From SIG588 sp045591985 (lineage in GTDB: Bacteria; Bacillota; Clostridia; Oscillospirales; Acutalibacteraceae), in contig JAZNTV010000037.1 in the NCBI GenBank assembly GCA_045591985.1, positions 1 to 13,374 of the forward strand: a stretch of DNA of 13,374 bases, written 5' to 3'. The notes beneath the pieces are model-generated. The model saw nothing but the letters and a program-made list of their open reading frames with translations, did no database searches and was not told where the DNA came from. Within the stretch, counting starts at the first letter, position 1, and every line of letters begins with the position of its first letter. Shown here in pieces: positions 1-6,656 of the stretch. The translations under genes were made by a program, and so were the position numbers.

Positions 1-13
1 TCTCTTTATCCCC

Positions 14-33
14 CCTCCCATTTAAACGGGAGG
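14..33. repeat. Short inverted repeat downstream of oppA
   Basis: CCTCCC (14-19) and GGGAGG (28-33) form a 6-base-pair stem around an 8-base loop. No T-run follows on either strand, so this is not a clear terminator by itself. It may extend the structured 3' end of the opp transcript. The remaining bases between 1 and 109 show no gene. Confidence 0.4.
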
Positions 34-39
34 ATATCT

Positions 40-77
40 AAAACAAAACCCCCCCCCCATGGAAGGGTGGCCGGGGG
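40..77 (-). terminator. Probable rho-independent terminator after oppA
   Basis: On the minus strand a CCCCC arm (77-73) can pair with part of a run of ten G (58-49), followed directly by TTTTGTTTT (48-40). It lies 33 bases after the oppA stop and would end the opp operon. The loop is long and the register of the stem is ambiguous because of the G run. Confidence 0.45.
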
Positions 78-109
78 ATCCGTTTATTCAGCGGTTATGC
101 AACCGGAAC

Positions 110-1918
110 TTATTTCGCGAACAGGGATTCGTTGATGTTCCAGCAGACATAGTAGGTGCCGATCTGACCCGCAATGACAAACTCGTTCGCATAGTCCTTC
201 TTCAAGGAAGCGATCTCGTTGGTCGGGACGTCGTCGATCAACAGCCAGTCGCCGTTCTTGTAGTTGGTCAGCATGTTGTTCGCATCGTCAGACAGATAGA
301 ACTTGATCTCGTTCATGGTGACGTTCGCCGCATCATGATATGCCTCGTTCTTGGTCATGGTGATGACGGAGTCATGCTCCCAGGAAGTGATGGTGTACGC
401 ACCGTTGCAAACGTAGGTGGCAGCCTCGGTAGCCCACTTTTCGTCAGCCACGATATCCTCGCGGACCGGGAAGTAGGTCGGGAACGCCAACAGTTCGTTC
501 CAGTACGCAACCGCATTGTTCAAGGTAACCTCGAGGGTCTTGTCGTCGATCGCCTTCACAGCCAGATCGTCCTTGTTATCGGTGCCGTAGCCCTTGATAA
601 CTTCGAACATGTAGCCATAGTCAGCGCCGAGTTCAGCAGACGCCGCACGCTTCCACGCAAACTCGAAGTCCTTCGCAGTCATGGCAACGCCGTCGGACCA
701 CTTCAGGCCATCCTTCAAGGTGTAGGTGTAGGTAACGGTACCGTCTTCGTTGGTCACGCCTTCAGACAGCTCAGTCACGCAATCCGCAACCACGCTCAGC
801 GTGCCGTCCGCGCCCTTGGACCACTTCGCGATACCCGCGAACAGGTGGGTCAGCATGGTAGCGCCGTCCACAGCGGAGTTCAAAGCGGGATCGATGGTGT
901 CGGGTTCGGAAGCCAAGCAGACCGGCAGGCTGTCGCCCTTGCCGTCAACCGTGGTGTTCTGGAAGTACTTGTAGCCGAGCGGGATGGAATAGAAGCCTTC
1001 CACCTTGGGGCTGATCATGTACAGGTCGGTGTAGAAGTAGATGGGCGTCAAGCAGCCGGTAGCCATCAGCATATCTTCCGCCAAGTGCATCATTTCATAA
1101 CGCTTGGTATCGTCGGTGCAGGACTTGATGGTGCTGATCAGCACATCATAGGTCTCTGCCCAGGTAGCGTTTTCGACCTTGGTCTCGTAACCGAAGGAGG
1201 TCAGATCCAGATCATAGATCGCGAGGTCGGCGTGTGCGCCCTTACCGAACTGAACGTCGTTGTTACCGGAACCGCTCACCCACATATCGAGGAAGCAGAT
1301 CGGATCGGTGTAGTCAGCGACCCAGCCGTTACGAGCGATGGAGTAATCGCCGTTCTTACGGGTGTTCAGGAAGGTGTTCCATTCCTGGTTCTCCAGGTTC
1401 ATGGTGATACCCACAGCAGACAGGGCACCCTGGATGTACTCGGCGATCGCCTTGTGTGCATCGGAGGTGTTGTAGATGTAGGTCAAGGAGGGGAAGCCGA
1501 CGAATTTGGTGCCATCAAAATCGTAGTACTTCTTCAAAATGGTCACAGCTTCGTTGAAGTTCGCTTCGAAAGCGGCCTTGTCAACGCTGTAGTAACCGGC
1601 GCCGTTGCCTTCGCCGGCATTCATCGCAAAGTTGCCGCCGTTCAAGTCGGCCATACCGTCCGCAACAAAGGAGGAAGCGGGCTTTTCACCGGCCTGGGAA
1701 ACGGATTCAACAATGTAGTTACGGTCCAGCAACAGGCCGACCGCATAACGGATCTCCGCCTGAGCAGCTTCGATCTCTTCGGGGGTCGTGGGCTTCACGG
1801 TTGCAGTGGAAGCATTGGAATTGCCGTCGGTCTTGTCATCCGGGGTAGTACCGCCGTTGCAAGCCGCCAAGCCGAAAACCAACACCACTGCCAGAAGCAG
1901 AGCTAAAATTTTCTTCAT
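110..1918 (-). CDS. oppA: Oligopeptide ABC transporter substrate-binding lipoprotein, circularly permuted (OppA-like)
   Basis: Captures peptides outside the membrane and hands them to OppBC (family 5 solute-binding proteins, SBP_bac_5). Seen: signal peptide 1-19 with lipobox LAAC and lipidated Cys20, then a Gly/Thr/Asn/Asp-rich linker to about residue 50. Residues about 53-319 match the usual C-terminal half: DRNY at 65-68, YNTSDAHK 149-156, NQEWNTFLNTR 177-187, ARNGWVADY 195-203. Residues about 329-602 match the usual N-terminal half: ASEPDTIDPA 336-345 and the family signature around KWSDG 406-410, ending at YYVCWNIN just before the stop. In E. coli OppA these halves come in the opposite order. 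Neither half looks shortened. The start is ATG at 1918, with AAGAAAGGA 8-10 bases upstream; the in-frame TTG at 1939 would place the Shine-Dalgarno inside the gene. It is the last gene of the opp operon, behind a strong intercistronic hairpin. The family is certain; peptide specificity is unknown. Confidence 0.93.
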   Translation of the reverse strand: MKKILALLLAVVLVFGLAACNGGTTPDDKTDGNSNASTATVKPTTPEEIEAAQAEIRYAVGLLLDRNYIVESVSQAGEKPASSFVADGMADLNGGNFAMNAGEGNGAGYYSVDKAAFEANFNEAVTILKKYYDFDGTKFVGFPSLTYIYNTSDAHKAIAEYIQGALSAVGITMNLENQEWNTFLNTRKNGDYSIARNGWVADYTDPICFLDMWVSGSGNNDVQFGKGAHADLAIYDLDLTSFGYETKVENATWAETYDVLISTIKSCTDDTKRYEMMHLAEDMLMATGCLTPIYFYTDLYMISPKVEGFYSIPLGYKYFQNTTVDGKGDSLPVCLASEPDTIDPALNSAVDGATMLTHLFAGIAKWSKGADGTLSVVADCVTELSEGVTNEDGTVTYTYTLKDGLKWSDGVAMTAKDFEFAWKRAASAELGADYGYMFEVIKGYGTDNKDDLAVKAIDDKTLEVTLNNAVAYWNELLAFPTYFPVREDIVADEKWATEAATYVCNGAYTITSWEHDSVITMTKNEAYHDAANVTMNEIKFYLSDDANNMLTNYKNGDWLLIDDVPTNEIASLKKDYANEFVIAGQIGTYYVCWNINESLFAK

Positions 1919-1969
1919 GGTTCGTTTTCCTTTCTTCAATTTGAATTTGGAGTAAACGCTCTATCCATA

Positions 1970-2006
1970 CCGTGTGTTTTCGGCATGGCACACCGAAAAC
2001 ACACGG
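1970..2006 (-). repeat. Perfect 14-bp intercistronic hairpin between oppF and oppA
   Basis: CCGTGTGTTTTCGG (1970-1983) and its exact reverse complement (1993-2006) enclose a 9-base loop. No U-tract follows in the direction of transcription, so it is not a terminator. It lies about 50 bases upstream of the oppA start in the 128-base oppF-oppA gap. By analogy with other binding-protein operons it may protect or process the oppA message so that the binding protein is made in excess. That role is inference. Confidence 0.75.
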
Positions 2007-2022
2007 AATGAAACATGGGGAA

Positions 2023-2039
2023 CGGGCCGATCGGGCCCG
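2023..2039 (-). repeat. Second short hairpin just after the oppF stop
   Basis: CGGGCC (2023-2028) pairs with GGCCCG (2034-2039) around a 5-base loop. It begins 7 bases beyond the oppF stop and lacks a following U-tract. With the larger hairpin beside it, it makes the gap strongly structured. Confidence 0.5.
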
Positions 2040-2046
2040 GCGCCGA

Positions 2047-3027
2047 TCAGTTGATCTCGGCGGCTTTATGGCAAGCGACGAAATGGCCGGGAGCCATCTC
2101 TTTCAGTTCGGGCATCGATTCGGCGCACGCCTCACAAGCATAGGGACAACGCGTACGGAACGGACAACCCGACGGGGCGTTCAACGGGCTCGGAATATCG
2201 CCGCTGAGTACCACGCGCTGATTGGCACGCGCCACTTGGGGATCCGGCACCGGAACGGCCGACATCAAACTCTTGGAATAGGGATGCAACGGATGATCGT
2301 AGATCTCTTTCGCATCCGCCAACTCCACCATTTTGCCGAGATACATAACGGCAATACGGTCGGAAATGTGACGCACCACCAACAGATCGTGTGCAATGAA
2401 CAGATACGTCAGATTCATTTCGTCTTGCAGTTCATCGAACATGTTGATGACCTGTGCCTGGATCGAAACGTCCAAAGCGGACACCGGTTCGTCACATACC
2501 ACAAACTCGGGACCGGTCGCCAAAGCACGGGCAATACCGATACGCTGACGTTGACCGCCCGAAAATTCATGGGCGTAGCGGCTGGCGTGTTCCGAGTTCA
2601 GGCCCACCTTGTTCATCAGTTCCAGAACCTTTTCTTCGCGCTCTTTTTTATTCGCGTACATCTTGTGGATATCGAGCGGTTCGGCAATGATATCCGATAC
2701 CGTCATACGCGGGTTTAGCGAAGAATAGGGATCCTGGAAGACCATGGCCGACTTTTGGCGGTATTCCGCAATATCCTGCTTGGTCTCGATCTTTTTGCCG
2801 CGGAACCATACCTCGCCCGCAGTAGGCTTATAGAGATGGAGCAGTGTGCGACCGACCGTCGTCTTGCCGCAACCCGATTCGCCGACCAGACCCAACGTCT
2901 CACCTTGGCGGATCGCAAAGGACACGTCGTCCACCGCCTTCAGCGGTTTGGACTTGAACAGACCGACGTTGATGTCAAAATACTCTTTCAGATGTTTGAC
3001 TTCAATCAAGTTCTCGAAATTACTCAC
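2047..3027 (-). CDS. oppF: Oligopeptide ABC transporter ATP-binding protein OppF
   Basis: Cytoplasmic ATPase that pairs with OppD to power peptide import. The 326 residues show the ABC order: Walker A GESGCGKTT 49-57, Q-loop Q98, signature SGGQRQR 156-162, Walker B ending in D179-E180, and switch His213. The C-terminal extension typical of Opp/Dpp ATPases is present, with PLHPYSKSL at 246-254 and cysteines C288, C294, C301 and C319 in the spacing known from this family to hold a [4Fe-4S] cluster. The start is GTG, overlapping the oppD stop by 4 bases (GTGA), with GGTGAGGA just upstream inside oppD, so translation is probably coupled. The N-terminal LFKSKPLKAVDDVSF pattern is more OppF/DppF-like than OppD-like. 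A dipeptide role (DppF) cannot be excluded. Confidence 0.93.
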   Translation of the reverse strand: MSNFENLIEVKHLKEYFDINVGLFKSKPLKAVDDVSFAIRQGETLGLVGESGCGKTTVGRTLLHLYKPTAGEVWFRGKKIETKQDIAEYRQKSAMVFQDPYSSLNPRMTVSDIIAEPLDIHKMYANKKEREEKVLELMNKVGLNSEHASRYAHEFSGGQRQRIGIARALATGPEFVVCDEPVSALDVSIQAQVINMFDELQDEMNLTYLFIAHDLLVVRHISDRIAVMYLGKMVELADAKEIYDHPLHPYSKSLMSAVPVPDPQVARANQRVVLSGDIPSPLNAPSGCPFRTRCPYACEACAESMPELKEMAPGHFVACHKAAEIN

Positions 3028-4025
3028 GCGTCCTCACCGCCTTTCTGCTCGTTTTCAAACGCTTCTTTTACATTCATCCAGCAAGCGGCAGCGTGATCGC
3101 ACGAGATCTCCATACGTTCAGCCTTTTCGCGCAAGCAGATCTTCATAGCCGCATCGCAGCGCGGTGCGAAGGGGCAACCTGCCGGCATATTCAAAAGATC
3201 GATGGGCGTACCCGTGATGGGTTCCAAACGCTCGTCATCGTTATTGACGGTGGGAATGGAACGCATCAGACCCTTTGTATATTCATGCTTCGGATTATAG
3301 AAGATCTCGTCGGCAGTACCCTGCTCACAGATGGAACCGGCGTACATAACGATCACTTCATCGCACATTTGCGCCACAACACCCAGATCGTGGGTGATCA
3401 AGATGATCGCCATGCCGAGTTCCTTTTGCAGAGATTGCATCAGCTCCAGGATCTGCGCCTGAATGGTCACGTCCAACGCCGTCGTCGGTTCGTCGGCAAT
3501 CAGAATATCCGGTTCGCAAGCGAGCGCCATAGCGATCATAACACGCTGGCGCATACCGCCCGAAAACTCAAACGGATACTGATTCATTCGCTTCTCGGGC
3601 TCGTTTACGTTTACCAAACGAAGCATTTCCACCGCACGTTCCCGCGCCTGTTTACGGTTACGCGGGGTATGCAGCATAATGGCTTCCATCAACTGGCGAC
3701 CCACGGTATAGGTGGGATTCAGCGAGGTCATCGGATCCTGGAAGATGATGGAGATCTTGTTGCCGCGCACGGTCTTCATAATCTTTTCGCCGGCACCGAC
3801 CAATTCCTGGCCGTCCACCTTCACCGAACCCGACACGATCTTACCGTTCTTTTCGAGAATCTGCATAATGGAGTAGGCGGTAACGGATTTGCCCGAACCG
3901 GACTCGCCCACAATGCCGAGAACCTTACCGCGCTCCAGATCGAAGGAGACGCCGTTTACCGCATTGACCGTGCCTGCAGGGGTCACAAACGCTGTGTGCA
4001 GATCGCGCACTTCAAGTAATGCCAT
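3024..4025 (-). CDS. oppD: Oligopeptide ABC transporter ATP-binding protein OppD
   Basis: Second cytoplasmic ATPase of the peptide importer. The 333 residues contain Walker A GESGSGKS 40-47, Q-loop Q96, signature SGGMRQR 155-161, Walker B with D178-E179, and switch His212. The C-terminal oligopeptide-transporter extension has the pattern GCPFAPRC with C284, C290, C297 and C315, the same likely Fe-S ligand set as in OppF. The SGGMRQRVMIAMAL form of the signature is typical of OppD/DppD. The ATG start at 4025 has AAAGGAG about 9 bases upstream, and the gene begins 18 bases after the oppC stop. All catalytic residues are intact, so a normal heterodimer with OppF is expected. Confidence 0.94.
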   Translation of the reverse strand: MALLEVRDLHTAFVTPAGTVNAVNGVSFDLERGKVLGIVGESGSGKSVTAYSIMQILEKNGKIVSGSVKVDGQELVGAGEKIMKTVRGNKISIIFQDPMTSLNPTYTVGRQLMEAIMLHTPRNRKQARERAVEMLRLVNVNEPEKRMNQYPFEFSGGMRQRVMIAMALACEPDILIADEPTTALDVTIQAQILELMQSLQKELGMAIILITHDLGVVAQMCDEVIVMYAGSICEQGTADEIFYNPKHEYTKGLMRSIPTVNNDDERLEPITGTPIDLLNMPAGCPFAPRCDAAMKICLREKAERMEISCDHAAACWMNVKEAFENEQKGGEDA

Positions 4026-4043
4026 AACAAGTCGCTCCTTTCG

Positions 4044-5483
4044 TTAGTTCTTAAGTTTGGGATCGAAAGCATCGCGCAGACCATCACCGAACAGGTTCAG
4101 CGACAACACGATCAAACTGATAACGATGGCCGGGATCACCAAACGATGGGGATAAGACATAATACCGTTCAACGCATCGGAAGCCAGTGAACCGAGACTC
4201 GGCATCGGGGCGTTTACGCCCAGACCGAGGAAGGACAGGTAGCTTTCGGTAAAGATCGCGTTGGGGATCTGCAACGCCGTGGAGATGATGATCACGCTGA
4301 TGCAGTTGGGGATCAAGTGCTTGCGAATGACCCAGCCCGACTTGGCACCCGCCGCTTTGGCGGCAAGCACGTATTCCTGCTCGCGCAACGAGAGGATCTG
4401 ACCGCGAATCAAACGCGACATCGACACCCAGTAAAGCAGGGCAAACACGATAAACAAACTGATCATGTTACTGCCCAGTTTTTCCAAAACCGTGCCTTCG
4501 ATCAAGGATCCCATTGTCACCTTCATAACCGAAGCCAACAGAATAACCATCAGCGTATCGGGCAAGGAATAGATGATATCCACAATGCGCATGATCACGA
4601 TATCCACTTTGCCGCCGATATAACCCGCAATGGAACCGATGGTCATACCGATGATCAACACAATGATGCTGGCAAAGAAACCGACCGCCAACGAAATGCG
4701 GGTGCCGTATACCACACGAATGAAGTAGTCACGACCCTGGGCATCGGTGCCGAACGGATGCATAAACACATCCTCGGTTTTGCCGGTATAGGAATCCAGA
4801 CATACAACGTGATAGCCGAGTTCGGTTTCGATCACAGCGGCATCCCCCGACTGGTGAACCGCTTTGCCGAACCAATCGGTCACCGACCACAACCACTTGG
4901 CAACCGGCTGTGCTTTCGTATCGACCGAAAGAATACGCATATCGTTATACGCTTCGTAAGTAAAGTCTTCCGGCGCCGACAACGCCGCGAAAGACGCGAA
5001 ATCACGCGTACCTGCGTTATAGTCCGCAAGCAGCTTTTCAGCCACGGCCTTCTTTTCGGCACGCAGCGCCATCGCCGCTTCCTTATCTGCCTCGTTCTGA
5101 TAAGTAGCCTCCAACGGAGCGGAAACAAAGAATTCACCGCCGTTTACGTGGCCCAGCAACTTTTCACACTCGGCATCGCCGTATTTACCGGGTGCCAGGT
5201 TGTTATAGGAGGGATCCATCGGTTTGCCCCAGCTTTGACCCAGCATTTCTTCGTAGCCGTACGGCCAGAACATCGGCAGGAAGATGGAGGTCAGTGTGAT
5301 AAGCACGATGATGATGAAACTGACCGTGGCAACCGGGTTCTTCAGCAATCGTTTAATACCGTCTTTAAAGAAGGTCGTAGAGGGGCGCATTTGCACCATG
5401 TATTCTTTCTCGGCGGCGGTAGCGGGGATAAAGTCATCCACGTTTACGTGCATATTGAGAAAATCGAAAGGTCTCTTTTTCAC
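4044..5483 (-). CDS. oppC: Oligopeptide ABC transporter permease OppC with a large extracytoplasmic insertion
   Basis: Integral membrane half of the peptide channel. TM1 lies near residues 52-74. The normal permease core resumes at HPFGTDAQGRD (242-252) and carries the EAA coupling loop at about 370-393, then the SFLGLG motif. Between TM1 and HPFGTD there are about 165 residues where ordinary OppC proteins have roughly 30-40. Within this insert, residues about 131-233 look like part of a PpiC/PrsA parvulin domain: a Lys/Ala-rich helix running into AEKLLADYNAG, then FASFAALS, and finally SGDAAVIETELGYHVV. The usual first catalytic His (VRHIL motif) is not seen. The start chosen is GTG at 5483, which has AAGGAGG 8 bases upstream. 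The TTG 42 bases further out overlaps oppB and would place the Shine-Dalgarno inside the gene. The chosen form has 479 residues. OppC identity is secure; the parvulin resemblance is by eye. Confidence 0.92.
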   Translation of the reverse strand: MKKRPFDFLNMHVNVDDFIPATAAEKEYMVQMRPSTTFFKDGIKRLLKNPVATVSFIIIVLITLTSIFLPMFWPYGYEEMLGQSWGKPMDPSYNNLAPGKYGDAECEKLLGHVNGGEFFVSAPLEATYQNEADKEAAMALRAEKKAVAEKLLADYNAGTRDFASFAALSAPEDFTYEAYNDMRILSVDTKAQPVAKWLWSVTDWFGKAVHQSGDAAVIETELGYHVVCLDSYTGKTEDVFMHPFGTDAQGRDYFIRVVYGTRISLAVGFFASIIVLIIGMTIGSIAGYIGGKVDIVIMRIVDIIYSLPDTLMVILLASVMKVTMGSLIEGTVLEKLGSNMISLFIVFALLYWVSMSRLIRGQILSLREQEYVLAAKAAGAKSGWVIRKHLIPNCISVIIISTALQIPNAIFTESYLSFLGLGVNAPMPSLGSLASDALNGIMSYPHRLVIPAIVISLIVLSLNLFGDGLRDAFDPKLKN

Positions 5484-5496
5484 GACGGCTACCTCC

Positions 5497-6426
5497 TTAT
5501 TCCAAGGTGATTCTGGGATCGACAACTTTATACATGATGTCGCTGACCAGGTTCATAACAACGATCAACGTAGCAAGCACGATGGTAGTGCCCATGATCA
5601 AGGGATAATCACGGTTGGTAATACTGTTCACAAAATCGCGGCCGATGCCGGGCACAGCGAAGATCTGTTCCACCACAAGCGAACCGGTAACGATGTAGGC
5701 AAGCATGGGCCCCAAGTAGGTGATAACCGGAATCAGCGAGTTCTTCAGCGCGTGGCCGAAGATCACCTTAGTGGGCGACACGCCTTTGGCGCGCGCCGTG
5801 CGAATATAGTCCTGACCCAACACATCCAGCATAGATGAACGCGTCAGACGCGTAATGTATGCCGCCGGATACAGCGCCAACGTGATGATCGGCAGGATCA
5901 TACCGCCTTGCATCGCCCCGTTGGCCGGCACCCATTTAAGAACCAAGGCAAACAGCAACAAGAGCAACGTACCCATGATGAAGGAGGGCATCGAAACGAA
6001 CGCCGTGGTGACCACCATGATGATCTTATCGACCAGTTTGTTACGACGCAACGCCGCAAACGCGCCCAAGATCACCCCCGTTACCGTCGCGATAGCGGCG
6101 GCCGCCACACCGAGTTTCACCGAAACTTTCATACCGTCGACAATGATGTCCATAACATCGCGACCGCGGTCCTTCAAACTGGGGCCGAAATCGAAACGGA
6201 ACAAAACATCGCCGAGGTAGGTGGTATACTGCTGGAATACCGGTTTATCCAACCCGTACTTCGATTCCAACGCCGCTTGTGCCGCAGGCGACAAAGCCTT
6301 TTCCCCCAAGAAGGGGCCGCCCGGCACGGCACGGGTGACGAAGAAGGTGACCGTAATTACGATCCACACCGTCAAGATCGCCAGGCCGATGCGCTTGAGG
6401 ATGTATAACAACGTTTTGGAGTTCAT
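5497..6426 (-). CDS. oppB: Oligopeptide ABC transporter permease OppB
   Basis: Membrane permease that dimerises with OppC to form the peptide channel. The 309-residue form is close to the usual OppB length of about 306. TM1 is at about 10-31, followed by VPGGPF 34-39 and the conserved YGLDKP 57-62. Further helices flank the EAA loop, QDYIRTARAKG at 205-215 continuing to LIPV. The motif VEQIFAVPGIGRDF at 252-265 is typical of this family. The ATG at 6426 has AAAGGA 11 bases upstream, a slightly long spacing; GTG at 6450 is a less likely alternative because the Shine-Dalgarno lies inside that extension. It is the first gene of the opp operon. The stop lies 13 bases before the chosen oppC start. 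Confidence 0.94.
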   Translation of the reverse strand: MNSKTLLYILKRIGLAILTVWIVITVTFFVTRAVPGGPFLGEKALSPAAQAALESKYGLDKPVFQQYTTYLGDVLFRFDFGPSLKDRGRDVMDIIVDGMKVSVKLGVAAAAIATVTGVILGAFAALRRNKLVDKIIMVVTTAFVSMPSFIMGTLLLLLFALVLKWVPANGAMQGGMILPIITLALYPAAYITRLTRSSMLDVLGQDYIRTARAKGVSPTKVIFGHALKNSLIPVITYLGPMLAYIVTGSLVVEQIFAVPGIGRDFVNSITNRDYPLIMGTTIVLATLIVVMNLVSDIMYKVVDPRITLE

Positions 6427-6462
6427 TAGGTTGTCCGTCCTTTCTTTCACATACCTTTTTTA

Positions 6463-6507
6463 CGGCAAACGCCGATTTTCATACATTTTGAAAGTCAAAT
6501 CGACTTT
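6463..6507 (-). promoter_or_regulatory. Small inverted repeats in the opp 5' leader
   Basis: AAAGTC/GACTTT arms (6491-6496 and 6502-6507) around a 5-base centre lie just inside the expected transcript. A CGGC-GTTT-GCCG hairpin sits at 6463-6474. The first could be an operator or a weak RNA hairpin. No known regulator site was recognised. Confidence 0.3.
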
Positions 6508-6526
6508 TCCTGCATATATATTTGCT

Positions 6527-6555
6527 ATTATAACACAACTTCTCCTTAATTTCAA
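6527..6555 (-). promoter_or_regulatory. Sigma-A-type promoter of the opp operon
   Basis: TTGAAA (6555-6550) and a perfect TATAAT (6532-6527) are separated by 17 bases on the minus strand. It lies downstream of the terminator at 6610-6646 and about 100 bases before the oppB start. The surrounding gap is AT-rich. Confidence 0.85.
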
Positions 6556-6609
6556 TACTTTATTTCGAAAAAGTGGGGGTAAAATATTTTCCTTTTCGAT
6601 ACCTATCCG

Positions 6610-6646
6610 AAAAAGCAACCGCCGCTCACAGACGAGAGCGGCGGTT
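6610..6646 (-). terminator. Rho-independent terminator after the acyl-CoA ligase fusion gene
   Basis: A perfect 11-base-pair GC-rich stem (6617-6627 with 6636-6646), an 8-base loop, then GC and TTTTT on the minus strand. It starts 11 bases after the fusion gene's stop and separates the T-box operon from opp. Confidence 0.92.
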
Positions 6647-6656
6647 CGTTATGTCA

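Noticed and set aside
59..1906. Long plus-strand reading frame of 615 codons opposite oppA
   Set aside because: It is antisense to a clearly recognisable lipoprotein gene, its translation has no recognisable family motifs and is rich in V/G/H/Q as antisense frames are, and no Shine-Dalgarno precedes it.
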